This document shows, one piece after another, positions 13,601-23,320 of a DNA stretch of 64,000 nucleotides. The DNA is taken from positions 18,277,073-18,341,072 of the forward strand of contig CM066912.1 of NCBI GenBank assembly GCA_033964015.1, in the 5' to 3' direction. The notes beneath the pieces are model-generated. The model had not been told where the DNA came from. It saw only the letters and a list, made by a program, of their open reading frames with translations, and did not search any database. Each line of letters starts with the position of its first letter. Position 1 is the first letter of the stretch. This stretch comes from Scolanthus callimorphus (lineage: Eukaryota > Cnidaria > Anthozoa > Actiniaria > Edwardsiidae). A program made the translations under genes and the position numbers.

Positions 13601-14055
13601 CATATAATGTGGTATTAATAGACACAAGCACAGGGAGATTTAAGCTTGCAGCATCTTGATGAATTCAAACTTTGATTTCTTTCAAAAGCTCTTACAACAA
13701 ACACTGTATAATTAATTGGACATTACTGCCCTTTTGTGGAAACCTGAAATACTATTCGAAACAATTTATCAGAAAACACTTATTAGTAATTAAATGAGAG
13801 CGATTACAACTGTTTTTAAATTTAATTATTAAGTCTTGCGATTCCCAAAGATTTTCCCGCGCCACTTCTCTGTGTACCAAATTCATCAATGTCTGATGGC
13901 TCAGTTCAGAAATTAGTAATAGCAACTCAACCACATAATTTAACACTAATCTTCTAAGATCTGCATATTTATAAAAAGATAGAAGAGCCTCAAGTCGAAC
14001 CTACCTGTTGGTCGCCATTTGCTGCAGCCGTTGTTAGCTGCTCACCGTCCGCCAT
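4623..14055 (-). CDS. Small ankyrin-repeat protein, five exons, complete
   Basis: Exons in order: 14005-14055, 12652-12776, 8339-8473, 7177-7229, 4623-4693. All junctions are GT-AG and phases agree, giving about 144 residues with no frame break. The start is the first ATG (14053-14055), followed by MADGEQLTTAAANGDQQ. Exons 2 and 3 encode ankyrin repeats: KLLDQGADPNNY, PLGIAAFWGYSNIVRLLLDK, then GADVNG and TALHCASFQGHGKVVM. Exons 4 and 5 encode a short tail with DNIWPFF, GCKRTPKAELLRLDIVKK and a stop. Ankyrin repeats bind partner proteins; the partner here is unknown. No signal peptide or membrane segment is visible, so it is probably cytosolic or nuclear. The tail (WPFFAA.GCKRTPKAEL) feels like a conserved family signature, but I cannot name the ortholog. 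Introns 2 and 4 hold the CRE/E-box satellite transposons. Confidence 0.85.
4929..5740 (+). mobile_element. Copy D of CRE-satellite transposon (degenerate)
   Basis: The left end reads AGCGGAGCTCCTTAGCAGCC, the terminus seen in copies A and B. From about 5155 it continues into four or five diverged satellite units (ACCAAACTTGGGTGAAGTTG, GTGGCAAGGGGG, TGACGTCATCAATGACGTCA). A 15-nt G-run interrupts the first unit near 5192-5207. The right end is lost. It lies in intron 4 of the ankyrin gene. Confidence 0.7.
5749..6116. mobile_element. Inverted-repeat element carrying a tRNA-like sequence
   Basis: CCTAAATGGAGGAATGCTCAC at 5749-5769 and its approximate reverse complement at 6096-6116 bound an AT-rich insert. 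The insert contains the tRNA-like stretch described next. No ORF is present. Confidence 0.55.
5969..6033 (+). other. tRNA-like segment with pol III A and B boxes
   Basis: GGTAGCGTAGTGG (5970-5982) resembles a tRNA D-arm/A box. GGTTCGAACCC (6016-6026) is a canonical B box/T arm. The spacing fits a tRNA, but no convincing acceptor stem or anticodon arm pairs, so it is more likely a SINE head or tRNA pseudogene than a working tRNA. A partly similar stretch without the B box recurs at 59227-59292. Confidence 0.5.
6466..6978 (-). mobile_element. Copy C of CRE-satellite transposon (inverted, short)
   Basis: This copy reads in the opposite direction to A and B. It starts with TATATAGATTTAGCCACTGG, then the inverted right end (GCAGAGCTCCC) and AAAAAGGTTGCCATTGTACA. 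It has about one and a half satellite units (6600-6790) and ends in GGCACCGAAGGAGCTCC. It lies in intron 4 of the ankyrin gene. Confidence 0.7.
8531..9672 (+). mobile_element. Copy A of CRE-satellite transposon, complete
   Basis: The left end is AGCGGAGCTCCTGCGCGGGC, containing the hairpin GCGCGGGCC..GGCCCGCGC. A unique leader follows (8577-8880, with four CCGT repeats near 8799), then about five satellite units spaced ~127 bp (CRE cores near 8948, 9077, 9203, 9329 and 9455). The right end is GGGAGCTCCGCT (9632-9643), followed by the palindrome TTTAGCCAGTGGCTAAA. No ORF of note. It sits in intron 2 of the ankyrin gene. Confidence 0.8.
10490..12245. repeat. ~128-bp satellite array, about 14 units
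   Basis: Unit landmarks in order: GGGATAAACCTCAGACAACC, AAACTTGGGTGAAGTTRT, AGTGGCAAGGGGGGTGCAAC, TGGTCACGTGGTATGACGTC, ATCGATGACGTCATCATAGG, AGAAAAAGAACATATCTC. Cores start near 10511, 10639, 10768, 10895, 11022, 11151, 11279, 11406, 11533, 11660, 11789, 11915, 12041 and 12170. Two sub-types alternate ('gtgttagtggcaagggggg' versus 'atctaagtggcaagggagt'), so the higher-order period is about 256 bp. Confidence 0.9.
11270..11298. promoter_or_regulatory. Exemplar E-box plus double CRE palindrome
   Basis: CACGTG (11270-11275) is followed after 3 bp by the exact 20-bp palindrome TGACGTCATCGATGACGTCA (11279-11298). TGACGTCA is the consensus CRE bound by CREB/ATF bZIP dimers, and CACGTG is the E-box bound by bHLH-ZIP proteins such as USF or Myc/Max. 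The module recurs in almost every satellite unit. Actual binding is inference. Confidence 0.5.
13265..13478. repeat. Dispersed repeat R1, copy 1
   Basis: This stretch of ankyrin-gene intron 1 is clearly similar to 30771-30990 in R-Ras2 intron 4. Shared blocks include CAGATAACAGTTTCTCGTATG-like, CCATAGACAT, TGAGTGTTTGCCAGGCT and GCAGCCAAAAGGAGCCT. Same orientation, no obvious terminal repeats, no ORF. The class is unknown (a SINE or a DNA-element fragment). Confidence 0.7.
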
Positions 14056-14162
14056 CTTGTTTTAAAATGAGGATACCGCTGACCAGTCAAGGGGACGCGC
14101 GCGGGGGCACATTTCTCTTCAGTTCAAGAAATAAAGTATACAAAAGAAGACAAAACCCCTTA

Positions 14163-15047
14163 AGAGAGTGGTCATTATTTAACGGGGGGGGGGGGGGAAA
14201 TATATGGGGGGGGGGCAAATATATGGGGGGGGGGCTTTGAATTTTTGGGCGCCGATTTAGTTGGGGGGGGGGGCTCAAATTTTTGGGCTTACATTCGAGG
14301 GGGGGGGGGGGGGGGCAAATTTTTTGGGCGCTGATTGTTAGACAGGGTGACATTGATGGCTGCAATAGCATGGAAATATTCTGATAGTCAAATCATTTCT
14401 ATTCATTAACTGCATAGTAACACACGTTGACAATATCAGAGGGGGCAGAGGGGGCAGTTGCCCCCCCCAGCGAAGTTGCCCCCCCCCCCCCCAAGGCTTG
14501 CCCCCCAGACAAACATTTCTAGCTACGGCCTTGATCGGGGGCCGCATAATTTTCCGCACGTGAATAATAACAATTTCCTTAGGGCGCGCTTTGCGCGCAT
14601 AAAGAATTTACAGCCTTTGTTAACTCTCCAAAAAAATGAACTGTTGATCAACCTTTCTTTCAGGCTTGATGAAAAGTGTTTTTTTAAGATATGGGCAAGC
14701 GCGCCACAGAAAAAGAATGTGATCCTCTCTCTATGAAAAACGTTGGGGGTTCTTTCAACATGATTCGTTCCCCCAAGGCGATAAATAATGACCGGTCCTG
14801 TTGGTGATTAGCAGTTTTAGTAGTGGATCAATCAACTGTTTTAAGAGTTGAAAAAACTATGTGATTTTTCTATTCACATGGCAGAACAGTAACACTACGA
14901 GGGGTGGGGGGGTCATATTTTTTGGGCTAGCATTTGAAGGGGGGTCAAAAGTTTTGGGCTTGCATTTGAGGGGGGGGTCTAAATTTTTGGGCCCTGGGTT
15001 TGAAAAAATGCCCCCCCCCCCCCCCCGTTAAATAATGACCACTCCCT
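14163..15047. mobile_element. G-run-terminated inverted-repeat element
   Basis: AGAGAGTGGTCATTATTTAAC followed by a G run (14163 on) is mirrored by a C run followed by GTTAAATAATGACCACTCCCT (ending 15047). The interior repeats a short phrase around G runs: 'aaatttttgggc' plus 9-18 G. AAACCCC occurs close to both sides, a possible 7-bp target duplication. It lies just upstream of the ankyrin gene's first exon. Open frames through the C runs are low-complexity and not called. Confidence 0.7.
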
Positions 15048-15984
15048 AAACCCCACACGATCAAATCATGTTCGGGTCATAATAGAATGCCCGGGACGGC
15101 TTCTAGCCATATAGTAGAGCAGCCCCGGGGAGTCCGCCCGAAAGGTATATAAAAGGGTGTAGCGATTTTGCGAATTTCACTATAACCAGACGCATAACTG
15201 CGTGAACTCGAGCTTCTGTCTATATTTATCTTTATTTAATATAGCTACGATATAACGCACGTTCTGATTGGTCCAAATCTATGCTCTATTACACCGATAA
15301 AGTAATGGTCCTCTCCCGCTATATCATAAAAGCATTAGAGCACAACTTTCTATGACTTTATCGGCAAATAGAACACTTGTGATGTTCGCCTGCGGCTCGT
15401 GATTTTACAACAGCCCCTGCTCTAATGCTTAACTAAGAAAAATATGAATTGTAAGCAAGAACTCGCAAACTTGTAAATCGCTCTGAGTCATTGGGAAATA
15501 TTCTATTTTCACTGAAAGCGTTACATAGGCGGTGGACCAGGGGGGTGCTCGAGCATCCCCACTTTTTGAACTGGGGGGGGGGGGCTGAGCAGCCCCACTT
15601 TTTGAAGCTAGAAAGGAACGGAAGAACAGAAGGGTGTCCTTTTTTTTTCTGTTTTGACATTAGGCTCAGAGAACGTAGGGGTTAAGATTATATTGTGACA
15701 TATTTTCATCTGAAATGTATATGAGGTAAAAACATGACAAAACGAAATTACATTTTTTTTCTTCGCCACCCCACTTTTGAGGGTGCTCCGCCGCAGGGGA
15801 GGCTCTGGTGACATCCATTTGAGGGCCTTCGCTGATTGGCTGAAATGGCGCGCACGCGTACATAAAAGTACAGCTTAATATCGCTTATAAAAACGTATCT
15901 GTCAAAATAGCACTGACTTTCGTTTCCTTGTCGTCTTTTCAATGTATGCCTTCGACTTGAACGCTCTAAAAATAATTGTGAGGC
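15048..15984. other. Repeat-derived intergenic stretch
   Basis: No gene is visible. The segment at 15230-15430 has 'gatataacgcacgttctgattggtcc' type sequence typical of palindromic elements. At 15535-15610 two phrases GAGCATCCCCACTTTTTGAA / GAGCAGCCCCACTTTTTGAA flank a G run. At 15770-15850 there is a partial copy of the MITE listed next (AGGGGAGGCTCTGGTGACAT). Confidence 0.4.
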
Positions 15985-16864
15985 CATTCTTGAACCCATA
16001 GCTCCCCGGCTCGTCACTTCGCGGGGGAGGCTCTGGTGACAGCCACTGACGCATGCGCAAGATTTAATACAGAGCTGCTGAGAGAAAGACCTTTCAGCGC
16101 ATGCTCCAACGCTCAAAATCAACCAATCAGCGACGGCCCTCAAATGGATGTCACCAGAGCCTCCCCTGCGAAGTGACGAGCCGGGGCCCGGGGAGCTCTG
16201 GGTAGGCTCGAGTCGATTGTGCTAGCACAATTTTTGGCATAATTTGTCAAAACGAGCATAATTTTTAGATTTTTTGTCAAAAAGCAATGCTAGCATAATT
16301 TGTATTTTGAAGACCGGAAGTGCTAAAACCAGGCTCAAATATCCCTTATCGTAAATGATAAATTGACTTCAGACATAAAATAAGCTCTCCAAATAAACGG
16401 TTTGCGCTGTCTAGGGCCTAGTTGGGATAGTTTTTAGTTTTTTGTTGGGAAAAACCGGAACCGGAAGTCTAGAAAACCTTGTTCCAGTCCCACTCTCATA
16501 GGTGTGACAACGTGACAAAATGGCGTCCTCCACGCCCGAAGCAGAGCCCGAGAACTTTCAGGTCTTGCAAGGACCCAAAAAAGCTGACAGTGCTAGAGAT
16601 CGGATACTTAAAACCACTAAAGCATCCCGCACAGTATTACTTATCTCATCTAAGAGATTTATTAATATAAAAGGTTAATAAAACTCACCTTTCTTACTGT
16701 TTTGCCCATTTTTTGTCGAGCATAATATTGAAAAAAAGCAGCATAATTTTGAAAAACGAGCATAATTTGAGCATAATTTGGATAAAAAACGAGCAGTGCT
16801 ACTAGCATAATATGCCAGTTTTACTAGCACAATCGACTCGAGCCTAGCTCTGGGTACGAGAATG
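15985..16864. mobile_element. MITE family M1 copy 1, interrupted by another element
   Basis: The left end is CATTCTTGAACCCATAGCTC..CCCGGCTCGTC. The right end is GACGAGCCGGGG..GGGGAGCTCTGGGT, completed by ACGAGAATG after the insertion. The inside matches copy 3 at 17382-17602 closely (AGGCTCTGGTGACAGCCACT, ACGCATGCGC, CCAATCAGCG, CAAATGGATGTCACCAGAGC). The insertion at 16204-16845 splits the right end. Confidence 0.8.
16204..16845. mobile_element. Nested transposon with 22-bp inverted ends and 10-bp target duplication
   Basis: It begins AGGCTCGAGTCGATTGTGCT and ends with the exact reverse complement (AGCACAATCGACTCGAGCCT). AGCTCTGGGT is present directly on both sides (16194-16203 and 16846-16855), a clean 10-bp target-site duplication. 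Its subterminal regions are full of GCATAATTT motifs. A short plus-strand open stretch near 16479-16670 is not convincing as a gene. Confidence 0.85.
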
Positions 16865-16956
16865 AAAACCACCATTTTCGTTACGCATGCGTCGGTGGCT
16901 GTCCCCAGAGCCTCCCCCGCGAGGTGACGAGCCGGGGAGCTCTGGGTACGAGAATG
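16865..16956. mobile_element. MITE M1, partial copy 2
   Basis: The right half only: ACGCATGCGTCGGTGGCTGT, CCCAGAGCCTCC, then GAGGTGACGAGCCGGGGAGC and CTCTGGGTACGAGAATG. Confidence 0.65.
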
Positions 16957-17087
16957 GGCTATGGAAACAATCTTGACCTTTTCACTTCTGCGCATGACTA
17001 GTGACGCAATCCATGAAGTTAAAAATTATGATAATATATTACATAGCAAACCGATTACGAACTAGGTTTCCATGCGCACTTTAATTG

Positions 17088-17158
17088 TAGCCTGAATTTC
17101 AGTCGTCTTTTCTTCCTACACTCCAACGTGGAAGAAAAGACGACTGAAATTCAGGCTA
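17088..17158. repeat. Palindrome with 29-bp arms
   Basis: TAGCCTGAATTTCAGTCGTC.. at 17088-17116 pairs exactly with 17130-17158 across a 13-bp spacer. Confidence 0.85.
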
Positions 17159-17381
17159 ACCGGACTGTTAATGGCTTCTTGATCGCGTGCTAGTGAAAAA
17201 TTGTGTGGTTTTATGTGTATATTGAAAAGAAAATAGTTTTGTTCGTCGTATAATTAAATTCCCTTTTCATGTAATACGGGCCAACATTTTACTCGGTCCT
17301 TGTATTTTTCCTCACTCCTGCGGTGCTCGCAGAAAATACTGTACGGCCGCAACTCATAGAATATCCACTCCTACACTGTAC

Positions 17382-17602
17382 CATTCTCTTACCCAGAGCT
17401 TCCCGGCTCGTCTCCTCGCGGGGGAGGCTCTGGTGACAGCCACTGACGCATGCGTGAGATTTGATACAAAGCCGTTGAGAGAAAGATCTTTCTGCGCATG
17501 CACCAACGTTCAAAACCAGCCAATCAGCAAAGGTCCTCAAATGGATGTCACCAGAGCCTCCCCTGCGAGCAGACGAGCCGGGGAGCTCTGGGTACGAGAA
17601 TG
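17382..17602. mobile_element. MITE M1 copy 3, full length (~220 bp)
   Basis: The ends are CATTCTCTTACCCAGAGCTT and the inverted AGCTCTGGGTACGAGAATG. It carries ACGCATGCGT and GCGCATGC palindromes related to the NRF-1 site and a CCAATCAGC box. No coding capacity. Confidence 0.8.
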
Positions 17603-17618
17603 ACCTGTACTTACATTG

Positions 17619-17859
17619 TTTCCATATAGTCGTATCAGTCGTCCCAGTTGTATCAGTCGGCCGTGAAACAATAGAAATTGGAATTATTCTATTGTGTCAC
17701 GGTCGCTGATACGACTATATGGAAACCAGCCTTTAGCCTAGTTTCCATATAGTCTTATCTGCCGTATCAGTCAACCGTGAAACAAAAGAATAATTTCAAT
17801 TTCCATTGTTTCACGGTCGACTGATGCGACAGATAAGAATATATGGGAACTAGGCTTTA
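17619..17859. mobile_element. Two adjacent copies of a small palindromic element
   Basis: Copy 1 (17619-17725) has ends TTTCCATATAGTCGTATCAG and its inverse. Copy 2 (17731-17859) has TTTCCATATAGTCTTATCTG and its inverse. Both contain CCGTGAAACAA and its complement in mirror order. Confidence 0.7.
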
Positions 17860-18020
17860 GACGCATAACTGCGCGATCTCGGGCTCCTGTCTATATCTTT
17901 ATATATAGAATTGAAATGTGAAAATTTGAAATCAAATGAGGGGTAAAAATTACGAGTGAACCACTTTGGAGAATTACGAATCTTCAGACATAAATTTTTG
18001 TATCCCAACAGAATGTTAGT

Positions 18021-18160
18021 CCTAGGGCATACGTCGAATTAAAGTCGCGTCGAATACATTTAAAACACTAGATAATAATTTGTTATTTGAAAGTGTAATG
18101 AGTCGGTATCTTTTGAACAAAATGTAATCGACGCGACCCTAATTCGACGTATGCCCTAGG
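18021..18160. mobile_element. Small MITE with ~30-bp inverted ends
   Basis: CCTAGGGCATACGTCGAATT at the left is mirrored by AATTCGACGTATGCCCTAGG at the right. GTCGCGTCGA also pairs inside. Confidence 0.8.
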
Positions 18161-18702
18161 CCGAAGAAAGTTTGACGTTCGAACTCAAGTTATGAGCGCA
18201 TCGCGAGGAGCTCAATTTGCAAGAAACATGTGGGCTAATGAGCTTCCTGTCCCACAAAAAACTCTTTTAAAAAAGCCTCTTTGCTTTTGAAAATTGTAAT
18301 AAAATTGCTCTCAAGACCAAATAATTACTATTCCGAAGAACGCATTGACGATTTTCACTAAGCCCACTTTCTCTAAATTGAACATTGAACTGCGTCCTTA
18401 CGACTGAATCTAAAATCTTCAAATTGCTTCAATTGTTGTTCGCTATTGATATTCAGTGCTGATTATTTTCTAGTGCCTTCAAAATTCTGAATCTAGACCC
18501 TGCTTATATTATACAAATGAGTAAACAAATAACCGCCTTATAGGCTCGAGTAAAACATCTAAAGACCCAGCTGGATTTGCGCTATAATGAGTAACAAGCA
18601 TGATGCTGACAAGGCAATGAAGATCTCCTTTTTATTTACATTTGACATCAAGTTACAGACCAACAATTCACATAAAATAAAACTGTCGTTTACAAAAGGG
18701 TT

Positions 18703-21700
18703 TTACATTCCAAATAAAGTGTTTTTCACTTTGCCTTTGTCCTCGGATGCGTCCTTCCCTGGATCACCGCCTCTTTCTAGGTAGAGGTTGTCAAATGGGA
18801 ATTCCCTGGAAGCTTTAAAGAAGGAACATTACAATAATCAACAACAATATTCAACCATGGGCTTTTAAAAGTTATACTGCAGTGTTTTATTTGGCAAAAT
18901 TAGTATTATCCCAAAAGAATGACCATACATTGGATGCAAGAAATCAAGTAAGAACACTGATCACACAAGCAAATTGTCACTCACAGATTGTAAACTATTG
19001 TGTGATCCCAAAAAAGTCATCCCCACCACCATGGAGTCATTTATACCAAAGGACCCCTGTCCACACCCCAAGCACCTCTGGAATTTCCAAATATGTAATA
19101 TTCTGTGAAAAATGGGACCATAAAAAATAAACACCTTTTTCTGGAAACACACTTGATTACTGCCGAATTCGTAGTATCGCAATGATCCAAAGTCAAGTTT
19201 ATGATTTCGTTTGGGCGATTCTGCGCTATCAATCAAAATATGAACATCAGAATTCAAGAACTTTGGAATTTGTTTTTTAAAACATTTTTTAATATTAAAA
19301 TATTTGACCGTACAAAATGGCGAGTAGAATTACTCTGGAATGTTAAAACATGAGTGCAAAATTGGTTTTCCATTGTGATTTATTTTGATTGACAATGCAG
19401 AATCGTCCAAACAAAATCGGAATCTTGACTTTGGATCACCGCGATACTACGAATTCCGCAGTAATATGAATTAATGTTAATTCAAAGAAACCAAATCAAA
19501 GTCAAACTGGATAGAATCAGCTTCATGATTGGCATTTATCACCAATAAACTAGTCAAACAGGAATCTGGCAATAATTTGTTTGAGGAGGATGCGTCTCAC
19601 CCTGCCCCAATGCATCGCTTTGTTTTTGTTCACATGATTCATTACCATCAGAAACTGACTTAATGCAAATAAATTCCTGTATTACGAGTTTCTTAGGCTT
19701 GTACAGTAAAATGCTCTTTCCTGACTGTCAAGTCTCTGTTATCGAAAATTGTGTTGAAGCAGTGCATTATGGGCAGGGTGAGACTATTAAAAATAACATT
19801 CATTTAAAAGTGCAACTGAATAGAAAAAAGCCACCATTTGAGCAAAATAAACATCGTCGGAGGCTCACTTTTGTGAAAAATATGATTCCTTAGCCTCCTC
19901 CGCAGGCAATGCTTGAAAGAAAAAGAAAAAGAAAAAAAAATGCAGCCGAAAAAGAAAAAAAAAAAAATGGGGAACCCCAAGCGACCGAAGACCGCCATTG
20001 TCTTTCTTTTTCTTTTCTTTTTCTATCAAGCGTTGCCTGCGGAGGAGGCGAATGATTCTTACAATAAATAGTGATTTCGCTGCCAAGAGCAGAAAGAAAA
20101 TCATACAGACTTGAACAGGAATGGAAACCAAGCTTGAAGTAACAGTTAGTCCGTGTAACCATGGCAACGAAGCAGGTAACCATGGCAACAAAGCATACTT
20201 ACAGCAGGGTTTTTGTTGGTGCATCATAAAGGTAGGATAGGAAGCCGACCAACCCTAGCAGACCAAGGCTGTTAGCCAGTGAGTCAAGGCTTCACCTCTG
20301 AAATGGAAAACCAGTAACATTTCCAATACATTACAAGCAGTGCGTTGTACAGAAAACGTGATAACTAAGTGATGTGTGCAAATTGTTGTGCTGATTTTCT
20401 TTCACAAAATAGGTGCAACTCAACATGTGTTTCCATTTTAGAGCAATATTTTGCTGATAGCGCCTAAGAATCTCATAGAAAGTATAAACTACCTAACTGG
20501 CTATTTTGTAGATTGTGAATTATAGGGGGAAGAATCAGGTGATACTATCACGGAAAAACTTGAGAACTTTCGATCGTGAAATGGAGGAATAAACATTTCA
20601 AGTGAAGCGCAAAAGCTAATTACTTGTAACACACATTTTGATTCGCTTTCTAAAACAAATGTTTCCAAATATAACAAATAGGAAAACACATTAGGATGAG
20701 CTAGTTTACCAACTTCCACAGAAATACCAGGAGAATGCCTAGTTGTTTCATTTTGAGGAACTTCAAAGATTTGAAGCTTAATTTCTTCTAGTAAAGAAAA
20801 CCCATAAGCACTCTAAAAAGGAGCAAAAAATATTATTAAATGTGCACGCAGATTGACATTTTCAAGCGAATGTTTATCAAATGGTACCATTTTGTTCCAG
20901 GATTTCATTAGATGTTACGGAAAGTTTTGGGTTTTGGCAAAAGTTGCGCATCTGTACTTTAGCTCAACATCCTTTATATTAATTTTCAATTTCAATGCGT
21001 GATTGTACAAAGTCGAAATCAAAAAAATTAGAGAGATTCTGTGGTTAGAAGGGACGAACTTCCCTATCTAGCAAGATATGATGCAAAGACTTTTTGTTCC
21101 ATTGTGAAAAATGTTAGTTTTAGCAGGCTGAGAAACAGCGAACCCCTTCAGAAGTTTGGCATCTTCAGACCCCCCTTGTGACAGGAAATCAGCTTCAAAC
21201 TCCCCCTCCCTCTTCAGACCTCCCTTGCGACAAGAAATTCAGCTTCAAACTCCCCCATGCAAGAAGAATTCCGAACTTGAAACCCCCCTCTCCCATTCAG
21301 AATCAGAGATAAAATGATGCTTACTACAAACAGTTTGAGAAAAGATCTCTGTAATTTTCTATGAAAATGATTGGTTAGAACCCCAAGACAATACCATAGT
21401 TTGGTAATGAAACCTTAGTCATCTTTAGAATTGTGGATGATGCAGAAAAATGTAGAAAGCCAAACGATGCATTTCTATGCTCCATATTTAAAAAAGTTAA
21501 AATGTTTTGAGGTATTGTGTAATCAATTTCAGTGGAAAAGATATTACAAAAATAACTATTTGATTCCTTACACAGTAAACCTGTCATTACACTCCACCTC
21601 TGTCCAGAGCCAAATGTTCAGACCATCTTCATCTTCATGGATCTAGAACATAATACAGTGAACGTGGCACTTAGATTCACCCTAGTTTAGGGGAGGGTCA

Positions 21701-23320
21701 CAGTTTTTCAAGCCATTTAGGTGGAGGGTCCCATATTTCCTACCAAAATAGTTCTTCTAATGGGGGCATAAGACCTTTAAATGTGAGAGATATACTTTCG
21801 GTTCTCAAATTTTCCAGCAAACTTTCTCTTTGTGAACTAGGAAATGCAAACAATCAGGCATCTACAATTTTTACCATCTACTAAGGGGAGGGTCAAATTT
21901 TTAAAGCATTTTTTTTCAAAATAGTAGCACTTCCCATTGAAGACTTCTCTCTAAGTGTAAAGTTCCAGTCACCAAATGTGACCCAGCGAGGGAGAACATA
22001 TTGAACCAGTTACTATATAATGTGTGAAATGACTGAGACTCTGATTCAACTGATTTTCCTGAAAACAGTGAATGATCAAACAATCTTGGTGAAATGTCTG
22101 ACCGTTCAAACATTCGGCCAAATCATGCAAATGGCCCACCAGATGGTAAGTGATTGTTCACCAAATGTTTTCTAAATGTTAAACAATAAATCGTTTAGGT
22201 ATGTTTTTGCACGCTGTGTCACAAATGACAAACTTTGGTCCCCAAACTCTAATTTTGGTTGCCAGTTTACTAAAGATTGCTCTTTTCTTTTCTTTTTCTG
22301 TTTTTTTATTATTATTCTTATCTTCCATTTCTTCACTATGCATCAGCTTATGTAGATACAAAATGGGACCACAATTTCTGGTTATCAAAGCCCCAAATTT
22401 GGTCCCAAATCCAAAGAAAAAAAAGTAATATTCTTATAAGACAGAGAGTTAGTTAAAAATAAGAAAACTTGTAAACAGCAGTGGCTCTGGTTACAAATGG
22501 ATGCTGGTCTAGGAATACAGTACTGACTTTAGTTCTGTCCTTCATCAGGGCGGTTACAAAAACAAGTTACATGTCATGTTATAAACAGTTTACGTGCAGG
22601 TGCTTCTGTTTTGTCTTTGTCTTCATATTTATAAGAAAGAGAAGAAGAAGAAAAAACAGGGAAAAACAGTCAAATCATGTCGATGTGAATTTCACACCGG
22701 TTCATTATAGTTCCTGCGATCCTGCACATCCCACCATCCTGTGAAACTGTCTCCTTTGTGAGGAGATATGTGGCAGGTTGGGATAATCTCCAAGCTCCAG
22801 ACCATCTTGAGGCCAGCTGGTATCTGAAACTGCTCTGTTGTCCTTCGGCAGGTGTTGGCAGAGGGGGGACAGTTCTACTGCTATGGTATGCAGCTACTGC
22901 TATACAAACACCATAAAAAGTAAGCTTAAAGACTATCAACTCTGAGTTGATAGAGGTTTTTACACTGACAGTGTAAGTGTTTGAGACTTATTTTCATAAC
23001 AAAAGTAGCATATGCAGGGACATTTAGCCCTAATAAGGAAAATATCATATGAAACATAAAAGATACAAGCAAATAGTATCTTAAGTTATAGTAGAAAATG
23101 TTAGATATTTCTGATCTCTGAACAACCGACCGCCATTGTTTTTCAGTAACACCCAAATATTATTCATCTAAATGGTTTCAACATTTATTTTCTCAGGAAG
23201 ACGCTAGAATATACTTTATTTATATACTAACCTGTTGGTCTTGTAAGCAAACTGTTTCTCAAGGCCAAAGAAGGGAAATGTTTCTCGCCACCCTAGCTAC
23301 ACAGACGGCCGAGCCGCCAT
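18703..23320 (-). CDS. NDUFB8: NADH:ubiquinone oxidoreductase subunit B8 (complex I), five exons, frame-disrupted as read
   Basis: Exons: 23232-23320, 22698-22899, 21581-21642, 20203-20297, 18703-18812. Exon 1 encodes an Arg-rich mitochondrial presequence (MAARPSV..., VARNISLLWP). Exon 2 has TVPPLPTPAE and DGLELGDYPNLPH, then WWDVQDRRNYNEP. Exon 3 starts IHEDEDGLNIW. Exon 4 holds the single membrane helix (LLGLVGFLSYLYDAP). Exon 5 has the family signature FPFDNLYLERGGDPGKD and a stop. The reconstructed length, about 186 residues, is close to human NDUFB8. It is an accessory subunit of the complex I membrane arm in the mitochondrial inner membrane. Apparent single-base losses break exon 1 (in-frame TAG at codon 8; frame jump near 23263), exon 2 (two or more, about 22840-22745) and exon 4 (near 20263); the exon 4/5 phase is also off by one. 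All breaks are small indels, so I favour consensus error over a pseudogene. Confidence 0.78.
19156..19465. mobile_element. MITE in NDUFB8 intron 4
   Basis: ATTACTGCCGAATTCGTAGT at the left and ACTACGAATTCCGCAGTAAT at the right are inverted ends. The arms also share GATCCAAAGTCAAG / CTTGACTTTGGATC. Confidence 0.8.
19891..20050. mobile_element. MITE in NDUFB8 intron 4 with purine-tract interior
   Basis: TAGCCTCCTCCGCAGGCAATGC is mirrored by GCGTTGCCTGCGGAGGAGGCG. The interior is A/G-rich (AAAGAAAAAGAAAAAG). Confidence 0.75.

Noticed and set aside
14087..14371. Proline-rich frames through G/C runs
   Set aside because: Homopolymer runs translate as poly-Pro/Gly; the sequence is the inverted-repeat element at 14163-15047.
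15748..16143. 131-codon minus-strand frame
   Set aside because: It runs through MITE M1 inverted ends; a similar frame appears in the other M1 copy (17289-17540). Transposon sequence without coding signature.
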